A stretch of 64,000 nt of DNA, from NCBI RefSeq assembly GCF_000502875.1, contig NZ_AYWX01000009.1, positions 432,555-496,554 of the forward strand, written 5' to 3'. The DNA is from Mesorhizobium sp. L2C084A000 (GTDB taxonomy: Bacteria > Pseudomonadota > Alphaproteobacteria > Rhizobiales > Rhizobiaceae). The notes beneath the pieces are model-generated. The model was not told where the DNA came from. It made no database searches and saw nothing but the letters and a program-made list of their open reading frames with translations. Made by a program: the position numbers and the translations under genes. Positions within the stretch are counted from its first letter, which is position 1. Each line of letters begins with the position of its first letter. Below, piece by piece: positions 16,627 through 25,323 of the stretch.

Positions 16627-18741
16627 CTACCGGTTACCGCCCAGCGCCGAGGCAAGGCGCACAAGTGAAAGGAACTCGGACCTGTACCCAAACGGGTCGG
16701 CTCCTCGAGCGGCAGTGGCGATCTCCATGATCTTGTCGTAGCCAAACTTCGCGGTCGCATCCTCGTCGCGCAGCTTCTGGCCGAAGGCGGCAACCGCGAC
16801 GGAGAAGCGCTGATCGGCGCTGGCCTGGTCGAAGGACGAAATCTCGTTGGCCGAGGTCACCGGCGTGGTGATCAGCTTCGAGACGTCTTCATTCGGCAGC
16901 TTGTAGCGGATCTTGACGAAGGCATATTCGTCCGCGTTGGCGACGCCGCCATTGTCCACCGACGCCTGGCCGTAGCGCAGCGGATCGATCTGCTCGCCGC
17001 CGCTGCCCTTTGGCGTGATTTCATAGATCGCGGTAACGGAATGGCCCGAACCAATGTCGCCGGCATCGACGCGGTCATTGTTGAAATCCTCGCGGTTCAA
17101 GGCGCGGGTCTCGTAGCCGATCAGGCGATATTCCGAGACCTTGTTCGGGTTGAACTCGACCTGGATCTTCACGTCCTTTGCGATAGTGAACAACGTCGAC
17201 GAAGCATCCTCGACCAGCACCTTTTCGGCCTCGGCCAGCGTATCGATATAGGCGGCGGTGCCGTTGCCGTTCTGCGCGATGGTCTGCATCATCTGGTCGT
17301 TCAGATTGCCGCGGCCGAAGCCGAACACCGACAGGAAGACACCGCTCTTGCGCTCGCTTTCGATCAGCCGCTTAAGGTCGTCGTCATCGGTCTGGCCGAC
17401 ATTGAAGTCGCCGTCGGTGGCGAGCATCACCCGGTTGACGCCGTCCTTGACGAAGGATTTTTGCGCCAGCCTGTAGGCTTCCTTGATGCCCGCCTCACCG
17501 GCCGTGCTGCCGCCGGGCGTCAGATTGTCGATGGCGCTGAGGATCTTGTCCTTTTCGGACGCCTTGGTCGGCTCCAGGACTGTGCCGGCGTCACCGGCAT
17601 AGGTGACGATCGAAATGGTGTCGTCGGCCTTCAGCTTGCTGACCAGCAGCCGGAAGGCCGATTTGAGCAGCGGCAGCTTGTCCGGCTCGTCCATCGAGCC
17701 CGAGACATCGATCAGGAACACCAGATTGGCCTTCGGCTGCTCGGTCGGCTTGACGTCAAAACCCTTGATGGCGACATGCATCAGCCTGGTCTGCGTGTTC
17801 CACGGCGTCGGCATGACGCTGACGGTCGAGTTGAACGGCGTCGCGGCGGAGTCCGGCCCCTTCCAGTCATAGGGGAAGTAATTGATCATCTCCTCGACGC
17901 GAACAGTATCGGCTTGCGGCAGAGTGCCTTGCTTCAGCGAACTGCGCACGAAGGAATAGGACGCCGTGTCGACGTCGATCGAGAAGGTCGAGACCGGGTC
18001 CTCGAGTGCCGCATGCACCGGATTGGTCTTGAAATCCTCGATACGGTCGCGATTTTCCTCCTGCGGCAGCATCTGGTCGGCCGGCGCCATAGCCGGCTGC
18101 TGCGGCGCCATCAGCTTCGACTCCGCCGCCATGCGGGCTCGCGAGGTGCTGGGTACACTTGCAGCGCCATCCAGTGCGAATTCACCTGTCGGTGCCGGTG
18201 GCGCAGGCTCGGCCAGCACACCGCGCTCCAGCGCATTTTGTTGTGCAGCGCCCCCAGCAACGGTCGATTCGGATTTCTGCGGCGAGGCCGGCGCCACAAG
18301 CGCATCGGTGGCGTCGCGGCTTTCCACATCGGCGTCCGCCTTCTTGTCCTTCTCCAACTCGCCGCGAGCCGGCTTCGGCTCGGCGGTCGTCGGCTTCACC
18401 GTCGTCGGCTTGTCGGCCAGCGTCTCGCTGATCTTCTCGTCGCCGCCGAATTTGGGCGGCTGTTCCCTCAGCAAATGGAAGGTGGCGTATCCGGCGATCG
18501 GCAGGGCGACGAGCCCGGCAAGGGCCGGCGTGGCAATAAGTTTCTTTTGCATGATCTCGCTCCAGAGCTTTTGTGCTCGCTCTGTGAGACGAAGCCCGCC
18601 AACCGATCCTTGGGAGACAGCAGAAATATTTTCCTGATCATAGGCGCGCAGGGCGGCCTCGAAGGCACGTGCCTTGGCATCCTTGGCGGGCGCCGGTGCT
18701 GCGATATCGCGCAGTCTGTTGAGTTCATTGTCGTCGACCAT
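16627..18741 (-). CDS. Von Willebrand A domain protein (YfbK type)
   Basis: 704 residues from the ATG at 18741, seven bases after GGGGAAG and three bases beyond the sigma-factor stop codon. A cytoplasmic N-terminus (about 1-70) is followed by one membrane segment ('LIATPALAGLVALPIAGYAT'), a Pro/Ala/Lys-rich linker, and a VWA domain (about 330-510) with the metal-ion site 'FLIDVSGSMD'. The C-terminal part matches the DUF3520/YfbK family. Directly downstream of an ECF sigma gene, the short N-terminal segment plus membrane anchor could act as an anti-sigma factor (inference), with the VWA domain outside binding a ligand. Confidence 0.85.
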   Translation of the reverse strand: MVDDNELNRLRDIAAPAPAKDAKARAFEAALRAYDQENISAVSQGSVGGLRLTERAQKLWSEIMQKKLIATPALAGLVALPIAGYATFHLLREQPPKFGGDEKISETLADKPTTVKPTTAEPKPARGELEKDKKADADVESRDATDALVAPASPQKSESTVAGGAAQQNALERGVLAEPAPPAPTGEFALDGAASVPSTSRARMAAESKLMAPQQPAMAPADQMLPQEENRDRIEDFKTNPVHAALEDPVSTFSIDVDTASYSFVRSSLKQGTLPQADTVRVEEMINYFPYDWKGPDSAATPFNSTVSVMPTPWNTQTRLMHVAIKGFDVKPTEQPKANLVFLIDVSGSMDEPDKLPLLKSAFRLLVSKLKADDTISIVTYAGDAGTVLEPTKASEKDKILSAIDNLTPGGSTAGEAGIKEAYRLAQKSFVKDGVNRVMLATDGDFNVGQTDDDDLKRLIESERKSGVFLSVFGFGRGNLNDQMMQTIAQNGNGTAAYIDTLAEAEKVLVEDASSTLFTIAKDVKIQVEFNPNKVSEYRLIGYETRALNREDFNNDRVDAGDIGSGHSVTAIYEITPKGSGGEQIDPLRYGQASVDNGGVANADEYAFVKIRYKLPNEDVSKLITTPVTSANEISSFDQASADQRFSVAVAAFGQKLRDEDATAKFGYDKIMEIATAARGADPFGYRSEFLSLVRLASALGGNR

Positions 18742-18743
18742 GG

Positions 18744-19307
18744 TCACACTTCCCCGGCCGCGCGCATCAGCGTCTTCAGCCGTTTCTTCGCTTCATGGAT
18801 GTGCCAGGAAACCGTCGTCTCCGAGATCGCCATCGCCTCGGCGGCGGCCGCGTGGCTCAATCCTTCGCCATAGACCAAAAGCACGGCGTCGCGCTGCTTG
18901 TCCGGCAATTGCCGCACCGCGGCCCATAGCGCTTCGGCGGGGTCTTCCGGTTCGATCGACGCCTCGCCCGAGATCAGTGCATGGACGCAATAGGCCTCTG
19001 TCTTGACTGTCTCGCGGGCGGATTTGCGCATCATGTCGCGCGCGGCGTTCAGGGTCACGGAATAGAGCCATGTGGTGAAGGCGCCGCCGCCGCGATAGTC
19101 GCGGATCGCCTTGCCCAGCCTGACGCAGACTTCCTGGGCTATGTCTTCGGCATCGGCCTTCCTGCCGCACCAGCGATAGGCAGCGCGATAGACGAAGTCA
19201 TAGTGCCTTTCCAGCAATGTGCTGAAGGCCCCCCTGTCTCCGCCCTTCGCCCGCCCGATCAGTTCGGCGTCGGAGGCTTCGCTCTCATCCAGCATCATCG
19301 CCATCAT
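18744..19307 (-). CDS. ECF-type RNA polymerase sigma factor
   Basis: 187 residues with sigma region 2 ('HYDFVYRAAYRWCGRKADAEDIAQEV', about residues 30-60) and region 4 ('LPDKQRDAVLLVYGEGLSHA', about 125-145), followed by the helix-turn-helix 'AISETTVSWHIHEAKKRL'. It directs RNA polymerase to a small regulon, usually under control of a co-encoded anti-sigma factor. The VWA gene begins three bases after its stop, so the two are one operon. Confidence 0.9.
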   Translation of the reverse strand: MMAMMLDESEASDAELIGRAKGGDRGAFSTLLERHYDFVYRAAYRWCGRKADAEDIAQEVCVRLGKAIRDYRGGGAFTTWLYSVTLNAARDMMRKSARETVKTEAYCVHALISGEASIEPEDPAEALWAAVRQLPDKQRDAVLLVYGEGLSHAAAAEAMAISETTVSWHIHEAKKRLKTLMRAAGEV

Positions 19308-19397
19308 TTGCCTGTTGGACGAAGGCTAATGGCTAATCCTTGGGGCAATGGAAAGATTTTTTTGGAAACCGCCGGATCGTGACCGCCGGCACCCCGC

Positions 19398-19426
19398 TTG
19401 ACACATCCATATCTCGGCGGTTATAC
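19398..19426 (+). promoter_or_regulatory. Sigma-70-like promoter for the arsR operon
   Basis: TTGACA (19398-19403) and TTATAC (19421-19426) are separated by 17 bp and lie 33 bp before the ATG of the ArsR gene. This is a close match to the housekeeping consensus. Confidence 0.6.
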
Positions 19427-19459
19427 GTCAATCAATAGCCACCGGGTTATCGATCCAAA

Positions 19460-19783
19460 ATGAACAACGCTCACGACGTCCTCTTCAGAACGCTCTCCGA
19501 TCCGACGCGTCGTGCGATCTTCGAGCGCCTGTGCCGGCAAGGCGAGCAGACGGTCGGTGCCCTGACGGCTCAGTCGGGGGTCTCGCAGCCGGCGGTGTCG
19601 AAGCATCTCGGCGTGCTCAGGCAGGCCGGGCTCGTGCGTGACCGCCATCAAGGACGGCAGACCCATTATAGCGCCCAGCTCGCAGCACTTTCCCCGCTGA
19701 CCGACTGGACGAACCAGATGAATGCGTTCTGGCAGAGCCGGTTCGATGATCTCGAAAATTTGCTCAAAAGAATGGACCAATGA
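19460..19783 (+). CDS. ArsR-family regulator (SRPBCC-linked type)
   Basis: 107 residues with the winged helix 'LTAQSGVSQPAVSKHLGVLRQAGLV' (about 33-58). The short form without metal-binding cysteines is the type commonly paired with an AHSA1/SRPBCC protein. The downstream SRPBCC gene overlaps it by four bases (ATGA), confirming co-translation. It probably represses its own operon. Confidence 0.9.
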   Translation: MNNAHDVLFRTLSDPTRRAIFERLCRQGEQTVGALTAQSGVSQPAVSKHLGVLRQAGLVRDRHQGRQTHYSAQLAALSPLTDWTNQMNAFWQSRFDDLENLLKRMDQ

Positions 19784-20205
19784 CCAACATCGCGACCGAA
19801 ACGCGCTCCGTCATCGTCGAACGTGAGATCCCCTATCCGCCGGAAAAAATCTGGCGCGCGCTGACCCAGCCGCATCTCATCGAGGAATGGTTGATGAAGA
19901 ACGACTTCCAGCCAGTCGTGGACCACCGTTTCAAGCTGCGAAAGGAACCGCAACTTGACGTGAGCATCGTTGTCGACTGTCAGGTAACAGCCGTCGAGCT
20001 GAACAAGACACTGTCCTACACGTGGCAGGCCTATGGCCTTGAGAGTGTCGTCACCTGGACTCTCCTGCCGACCAGCACGGGCACCCGGTTGCGCATGGAA
20101 CAGTCCGGCTTCCGGCCGGATCAGGAGCAGGCGTACCGGGGCGCGACGAGCGGGTGGCGGCAGTACCTTGCAAATCTGAGTCAAGTCCTGGCGCGGATAG
20201 ATTGA
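19780..20205 (+). CDS. SRPBCC (AHSA1-like) domain protein
   Basis: 141 residues of the START/Bet v1 fold: 'REIPYPPEKIWRALTQPHLIEEWL' at the N-terminus and 'GTRLRMEQSGF' in the later strands. These proteins form a hydrophobic cavity; the ligand is unknown. Translationally coupled to the ArsR gene. Confidence 0.85.
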   Translation: MTNIATETRSVIVEREIPYPPEKIWRALTQPHLIEEWLMKNDFQPVVDHRFKLRKEPQLDVSIVVDCQVTAVELNKTLSYTWQAYGLESVVTWTLLPTSTGTRLRMEQSGFRPDQEQAYRGATSGWRQYLANLSQVLARID

Positions 20206-20259
20206 AACCCGCCGGTGCGGATCGGTGGTCCGCGTCGGCTGTTTTGACAGGAGGAACTA

Positions 20260-20481
20260 TTGGACTGGAACATGTGGGTTCGGCAAATTCATCGCTGGCT
20301 GTCGATCATCTTTACGCTGACCGTCATCGCCAACTTCGCCACCATGGCATTCGGGCAGCCTCCCGCCTGGGTGGTCTACTCGCCGCTCCTGCCGCTCTTC
20401 CTGCTGCTGTTCAGCGGCCTGTACATGTTCGTGCTGCCCTATGCCGCCAAGGGACGCGGCGCGCAGCGTGCGCGCGGATAG
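20260..20481 (+). CDS. Small two-segment membrane protein, TTG start
   Basis: 73 residues from the TTG at 20260, which follows a strong AGGAGGAAC; an in-frame ATG lies at 20272. Two hydrophobic segments (about 14-32 and 40-60) are joined by 'FGQPPAWVVYSP', and the end is basic. I do not recognise the family. It lies in the ArsR/SRPBCC/DUF1801 run and is probably in that operon. Confidence 0.55.
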   Translation: MDWNMWVRQIHRWLSIIFTLTVIANFATMAFGQPPAWVVYSPLLPLFLLLFSGLYMFVLPYAAKGRGAQRARG

Positions 20482-20492
20482 GAGTGGGTAGA

Positions 20493-20927
20493 ATGGTCAA
20501 GACACAGGGTCAATTGACCAAGGCTGCGCCAGTGCTGCTCTCGGGCGGCAACCCGCAAATCGCCAAGGGCGATGGTGACGCCCCGGGGCAGGCCTATATC
20601 GCTGCGATGCCGGGTTGGAAGCGCGGCCTGGGCGAACGCCTCGACGCGCTCATCGAGCGCAACGTGCCGGACGTCCGCAAAGCCGTGCGATGGAACTCGC
20701 CCTTCTACGGCATCGAAGGCCAGGGCTGGTTCGTGTCGTTTCATGTCTTCACCCACTATTTGAAGGTGACCTTTTTCAGTGGCATCTCATTGCAGCCGAT
20801 CCCACCAGGCGGCACGGCAAAGAGCAAGGATGTGCGCTGGATCGACATCCGCGAAGACCAGTTCGACGAGGCGCGGATGGCGGACTGGGTCAAGCAGGCG
20901 GCCGCGCAGCCCGGCTGGATCCCGTAA
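20493..20927 (+). CDS. DUF1801 domain protein
   Basis: 144 residues from the ATG at 20493, with GGAGTGGGTAGA before it. The DUF1801 (YdhG-like) region covers about 45-140, with 'VPDVRKAVRWNSPFYGIEGQ' near the centre. A Lys/Ala-rich leader precedes it. Function is unknown; such proteins often lie beside ArsR/SRPBCC and VOC genes, as here. A second DUF1801 gene lies at 21391. Confidence 0.8.
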   Translation: MVKTQGQLTKAAPVLLSGGNPQIAKGDGDAPGQAYIAAMPGWKRGLGERLDALIERNVPDVRKAVRWNSPFYGIEGQGWFVSFHVFTHYLKVTFFSGISLQPIPPGGTAKSKDVRWIDIREDQFDEARMADWVKQAAAQPGWIP

Positions 20928-20956
20928 CGGCCGAATAACACACAGGAGAAAGAGCG

Positions 20957-21349
20957 ATGAAGATCAAGCTGACCAGCGTGTATGTGGACAACCAGGAAAA
21001 CGCACTGCGCTTCTACACCGACGTGCTGGGCCTCGCCAAAAAAGCCGATTTCAGCAACGGGCCTTTTCGCTGGCTGACAGTGATCTCAGCCGACGAGCCT
21101 GATGGAACCGAGCTGCAACTCGCGCTCAACGACAACCCGGCCGCCAAGGCCTATCAGGAAGCCATCTTCGAGCAGGGCCAGCCCGCGATCATGTTCTTCA
21201 CCGACGACGTCAAGGGCGACTACGAGCGCATCAAGGCGAAGGGCGGCGCGTTCACCATGCCGCCGACCGAGGTGACCGGTTCGACCATCGTCCAGCTGAA
21301 CGACAGCTGCGGCAATCTCGTTCAGATCACCCAACTGACGCGCTGGTGA
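20957..21349 (+). CDS. VOC (glyoxalase/bleomycin resistance) family protein
   Basis: 130 residues with paired beta-alpha-beta-beta-beta modules: 'VYVDNQENALRFYTDVLGL' at the start and 'DSCGNLVQITQL' at the end, the latter holding a usual metal-ligand region. A GGAGAAAGAG site precedes the ATG. The family includes lyases, dioxygenases and drug-binding proteins; the specific role is unknown. Confidence 0.85.
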   Translation: MKIKLTSVYVDNQENALRFYTDVLGLAKKADFSNGPFRWLTVISADEPDGTELQLALNDNPAAKAYQEAIFEQGQPAIMFFTDDVKGDYERIKAKGGAFTMPPTEVTGSTIVQLNDSCGNLVQITQLTRW

Positions 21350-21390
21350 CAGGCAGCGGTTGAACGCGTCGAGGCACAGGAAGGCACCCA

Positions 21391-21792
<402 letters not shown>

Positions 21793-21794
21793 GT

Positions 21795-22973
21795 CTAGGC
21801 CGCCTGCCCCGCCACCCAGCCCGATGACCATGCCCACTGGAAATTATAGCCGCCCAGCCAACCCGTGACATCGACGACTTCGCCGATGAAAAACAGGCCC
21901 GGCACGGATTTCGCCTGCATCGTCTTCTGGTCCAGCCCGTTGGTGTCGACCCCGCCCAGCGTCACTTCGGCGGTGCGGTAGCCCTCCGAGCCGGCAGGCT
22001 TGATGCGCCAGTCATTGACTGCGGCAGTTATGGTTTTCATCTGGGCGTCGGAAAGATCGGCAAGGTTGCCGTCGATCCCGGTGCGCTCGGCGATCGACTG
22101 CGCAAGCCGCTTCGGCAGATGATTTGCCAGCACCGTCTGTACCGCTTGCCGCCCATTGCTTCGCTTGGCCACGCGGATGAGGTCCGCCACGTCAACTCCC
22201 GGCAGCATGGCGATGCGGATTTCATCGCCCTCGCGCCAATAGGACGAGATCTGCAGGATGGACGGTCCGCTGACGCCGCGATGCGTGAACAGCATCGCTT
22301 CGGAGAACCGCGTCTTGCCGCAGGCGACTTCCGCGTCCACGGCATTGCCGGCCAGCGGCGCCAGCCGCTCGAGCGTGTTTGCGTCGAAGGTCAGCGGAAC
22401 CAGCGCCGGCCGCGTTTCGACAACAGCAAGGCCGAACCGTTCGGCAAGCTCATAGCCGAAACCGGTCGCCCCCATCTTGGGGATCGACTTGCCGCCGCAG
22501 GCCACGACCAGCGACTGGCAAGTAACCAAGCCTGTGAAGAGGGTGAGCGCAAACCCCTCCACGGTTTTGCGGACATCCTCAACGCTGGCCGAGAGCGCCA
22601 GCTCCACGCCCCTGCCCCGCATTTCCGAGACCAGCATGTCGATGATCTGGCGTGCGGAGCCATCGCAGAACAGCTGCCCAAGCGTCTTCTCGTGATAGGC
22701 AATGCGGTGGCGTTCGACGAGGGCGATGAAATCGCGCTGCGTGTGGCGGCTGAGCGCCGAAATGCAGAAATGCGGATTGCCCGACAGAAAATTCTTCGGG
22801 CTGGCATGGATGTTGGTGAAATTGCACCGGCCGCCGCCGGAGATGCGGATCTTCTCGCCAGGCATTGCCGCATGATCGAGGATCAGCACCGAACGGCCGC
22901 GCTTGGCCGCCTCCACGGCGCACATCATTCCGGCGGCACCCGCGCCGATGATCACGACATCATAGGATTGCAT
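21795..22973 (-). CDS. HI0933/BaiN-like FAD-dependent oxidoreductase
   Basis: 392 residues from the ATG at 22973; the frame is open to a GTG at 23000, but the usual start is close to 'YDVVIIGAGAAGMMCA'. The 'GRCNFTN' motif near residue 60 and 'GWLGGYNFQWAWSSG' at the C-terminus are diagnostic of the HI0933/YhiN family. Related proteins saturate carbon-carbon double bonds, BaiN in bile acids, but most have no known substrate. A single gene, convergent with DUF1801. Confidence 0.85.
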   Translation of the reverse strand: MQSYDVVIIGAGAAGMMCAVEAAKRGRSVLILDHAAMPGEKIRISGGGRCNFTNIHASPKNFLSGNPHFCISALSRHTQRDFIALVERHRIAYHEKTLGQLFCDGSARQIIDMLVSEMRGRGVELALSASVEDVRKTVEGFALTLFTGLVTCQSLVVACGGKSIPKMGATGFGYELAERFGLAVVETRPALVPLTFDANTLERLAPLAGNAVDAEVACGKTRFSEAMLFTHRGVSGPSILQISSYWREGDEIRIAMLPGVDVADLIRVAKRSNGRQAVQTVLANHLPKRLAQSIAERTGIDGNLADLSDAQMKTITAAVNDWRIKPAGSEGYRTAEVTLGGVDTNGLDQKTMQAKSVPGLFFIGEVVDVTGWLGGYNFQWAWSSGWVAGQAA

Positions 22974-23055
22974 CAGGCTATTCGTTTCCGCTCGACCCAC
23001 TCACACGGGGCCGCGCCATTTGTGCTGCCTGATACCACTTTGGCCCGACAGTTTT

Positions 23056-23643
23056 CTAGCAATTCCGTCCCAGCAGCATGGTGATCTGGAGGGTGACGAT
23101 TGTGGTGAACAGCCCGGGATCACTGAAAGCCCTCGCGGACAGCATTGCCCCATGAACCGATGCCATCAGCATCTGGGCCTCCTCCTCCGGCCGGTTGTTC
23201 AAGCGGAACAAGTCCTGCTCCATTCCAGCCCGCAGCACCGACGTAAGCCATCCCGCGAGATTTTGGAAATGGGCACGAACGCGTGATGCGACCTCTTCCG
23301 GCAGCATCTGCATCTCGCCGGCGAGCATCGCGCAGACGCAGAAGGACGGCGAGGCATCGCGAATGCATGTCCGCCAATAGTTCATGTAGGACTGCAGTTG
23401 TTCAGCAGGGCTTGAGAGTTCTCCCCGGAGAGACTCCAAACCCACTTCGGCCTGCCGCCTGTAACGATCCACCAGCACCGAAACCAGCTCGGCCTTCGTC
23501 GGAAAATGATGGTGGATGCTCGCCTTCCTGATCCCGATGGCAGCCGAGATATCGGCATAGCTGAACCCGTTGTAGCCTCCCGCGACGATGAGAGACTGCG
23601 CGACATCGAGGATCTTTTCTGAAGTCGAAGCCATTGATTCCAT
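23056..23643 (-). CDS. TetR/AcrR-family regulator
   Basis: 195 residues with an N-terminal HTH ('FSYADISAAIGIRKASIHHH', about 28-47) and a C-terminal ligand domain with 'ASPSFCVCAMLAGEMQMLP', the TetR_C type common in YxaF/LmrA relatives. It is divergent from the DUF308 gene, with two matching palindromes between them. It most likely represses both genes. Confidence 0.9.
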   Translation of the reverse strand: MESMASTSEKILDVAQSLIVAGGYNGFSYADISAAIGIRKASIHHHFPTKAELVSVLVDRYRRQAEVGLESLRGELSSPAEQLQSYMNYWRTCIRDASPSFCVCAMLAGEMQMLPEEVASRVRAHFQNLAGWLTSVLRAGMEQDLFRLNNRPEEEAQMLMASVHGAMLSARAFSDPGLFTTIVTLQITMLLGRNC

Positions 23644-23649
23644 ATCGCT

Positions 23650-23667
23650 GCCTACCTTCTGGTAGGC
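23650..23667. promoter_or_regulatory. TetR operator 1 (GCCTACC-N4-GGTAGGC)
   Basis: Perfect 7-base arms around TTCT, seven bases upstream of the tetR start. Shares the CTACC/GGTAG core and spacing with the second site at 23744. Confidence 0.75.
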
Positions 23668-23743
23668 GAACTGTCAAGGTTATGCATCGTTCCCGATTCT
23701 CACAGGGAGGTGTCCGGAGATCGGGTTGACTTAGAGGTTTTGG

Positions 23744-23761
23744 CTACCTACTAATAGGTAG
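23744..23761. promoter_or_regulatory. TetR operator 2 (CTACCTA-N4-TAGGTAG)
   Basis: Perfect 7-base arms around CTAA. It covers the probable -10 (TACTAA, 23749-23754) of a promoter whose -35 is TTGACT (23726-23731), 22-39 bp before the DUF308 start. Binding here would block transcription of that gene. Confidence 0.75.
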
Positions 23762-23782
23762 ATAGCAATAAGGAATCTGCCG

Positions 23783-24340
23783 ATGCAAAACCAATCTTTC
23801 ACCCAGTCCGGATGGCTACGATCCTATTATTTCGTACGCGCCATATTTTCTATCGCCTGGGTTGCTGCCGCCATCCTATTCAACGGGCAACCCGGTCCCA
23901 CCGCGCTTCTGCTCGTGATCTACCCCGCATGGGACGCCCTCGCCAATCTGGTTGACGCCAGGGTAAATGGCGGCCTGAAAGCCAACTCGTCCCAGGCATT
24001 GAACGTCGTGGTCAGCCTGATAACGACGCTCGCTGTCATCGTGGCGGTCGCCAACAGCATGTATGCCGTTCTGGCCGTGTTTGGGGTTTGGGCGATCCTC
24101 TCGGGCCTGCTACAGCTGAACACGGGATTAAAGCGTTGGCGCTACCAAGGCGCACAATGGGCGATGATCCTGAGTGGTGCGCAGTCGGCCCTCGCTGGCG
24201 GCTTCATGATCAGCCGATCCCTCGGCACGGCTGCGCCGACGATTCTGGACATCGCCCCTTATGCCGGGTTCGGCGCGTTTTACTTTCTGCTCTCCGCAAT
24301 TTGGCTTGTCGTAGCAGCCTATCGCAAGGCAAACGCCTAG
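23783..24340 (+). CDS. DUF308-type integral membrane protein
   Basis: 185 residues with about six hydrophobic segments (near 17-33, 40-56, 70-92, 95-115, 125-145, 152-180). It resembles the HdeD/DUF308 group: 'YPAWDALANLVDAR' between the second and third segments. Function unknown; its divergent TetR neighbour and operators suggest induction by a small hydrophobic compound. Confidence 0.75.
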   Translation: MQNQSFTQSGWLRSYYFVRAIFSIAWVAAAILFNGQPGPTALLLVIYPAWDALANLVDARVNGGLKANSSQALNVVVSLITTLAVIVAVANSMYAVLAVFGVWAILSGLLQLNTGLKRWRYQGAQWAMILSGAQSALAGGFMISRSLGTAAPTILDIAPYAGFGAFYFLLSAIWLVVAAYRKANA

Positions 24341-24481
24341 GCGCAGCCTGATCCGGCGGCGGCAAGGTGAACAGTCATCTGCCGCCGTCGAAAGGGCAAG
24401 CATCGCTCACTCTTCGCCGCATCGGCTGCCATTCTGGTTCAAAGTCACGTAGCGTCCTGCTCAGGGGCGCGACCCCTGACC

Positions 24482-25219
24482 TTAGATCAGCGTCTCGGCG
24501 AACAACGTCGTCAGCCGCTTCCAGTGGCGTTCGGCGCCGGCGGCATTGAAAACGCTATGATCGGGTACGCACCAGCCATGCGCCATCCCGGCATAGTTCT
24601 CGATGACATGATCGACTTCAGCGACCCGCAGCGCTTCGGCCAGCCGCGCCGACTGTTCCGGCGGGAAACTCCTGTCGACGCCGGATGTGCCGACATAGAC
24701 GCGCCCCCTGATGGAGGCTGCCTTGCGATGCGGGCTGTCGGCGGCGTCGCTGGCCAGATTGCCGCCATGGAAGCTTGCGGCCGCTTTTATCCGTTCGGGA
24801 TAGGTTGCAGCCGCATTCAATGATCGACCGCCGCCCATGCAATAGCCGACGGTGCCGATCGGCCCGGTAATGCCCTCGGCAGCAAGCGCATCGAGGAACG
24901 CATCGCTGTCGCTGATGGTCATGTCCTGTGTCGTGCCGGTGACCAGCGCCATCAGCGGGATTTTGGTCTTTTCCTCGGCGAAGGCGGTCTTGGCGTCGAA
25001 CGGCCCGTAGGGCGCATTGCGGTAGAATAGGTCGGGCACCAGTACCGCATAGCCTTCATTCGCCAGCCGGTTGGCCATACTGTCGAGCGCCGGCCGCGGA
25101 CCGAAGGCGTCCTGATAGAGAATGACGCCGGCCTTGGCAGGAGATGCGTTTGCCGAGCGGAAAAGCCCAGCATTGGCAACACCATCCCTGGTCTTGATTT
25201 GAAGGTCGTGTTTCGTCAT
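24482..25219 (-). CDS. Dienelactone hydrolase family protein
   Basis: 245 residues from the ATG at 25219 behind CGGAGCGGGCG; the frame is open upstream but only as antisense of the MFS gene. An alpha/beta-hydrolase with a cysteine nucleophile in 'GTVGYCMGGG' (about 110), aspartate in 'TSGVDRSF' and histidine in 'MAHGW'. Family members open lactone rings of chlorocatechol intermediates; many relatives act on unknown esters. It follows the GntR/MFS pair on the same strand. Confidence 0.85.
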   Translation of the reverse strand: MTKHDLQIKTRDGVANAGLFRSANASPAKAGVILYQDAFGPRPALDSMANRLANEGYAVLVPDLFYRNAPYGPFDAKTAFAEEKTKIPLMALVTGTTQDMTISDSDAFLDALAAEGITGPIGTVGYCMGGGRSLNAAATYPERIKAAASFHGGNLASDAADSPHRKAASIRGRVYVGTSGVDRSFPPEQSARLAEALRVAEVDHVIENYAGMAHGWCVPDHSVFNAAGAERHWKRLTTLFAETLI

Positions 25220-25323
25220 CGCCCGCTCCGTTCGACTGATGCGCGATACATATCCGCGCGAGGCCATACGGCAAGGCATTCCCCGGGCATGGCAGTCAAC
25301 ATTTCGTGCAGGATTGCGTGACG

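Noticed and set aside
17041-18873. Long plus-strand open frame (about 610 codons)
   Set aside because: Antisense to the VWA protein and sigma gene, which have clear domains.
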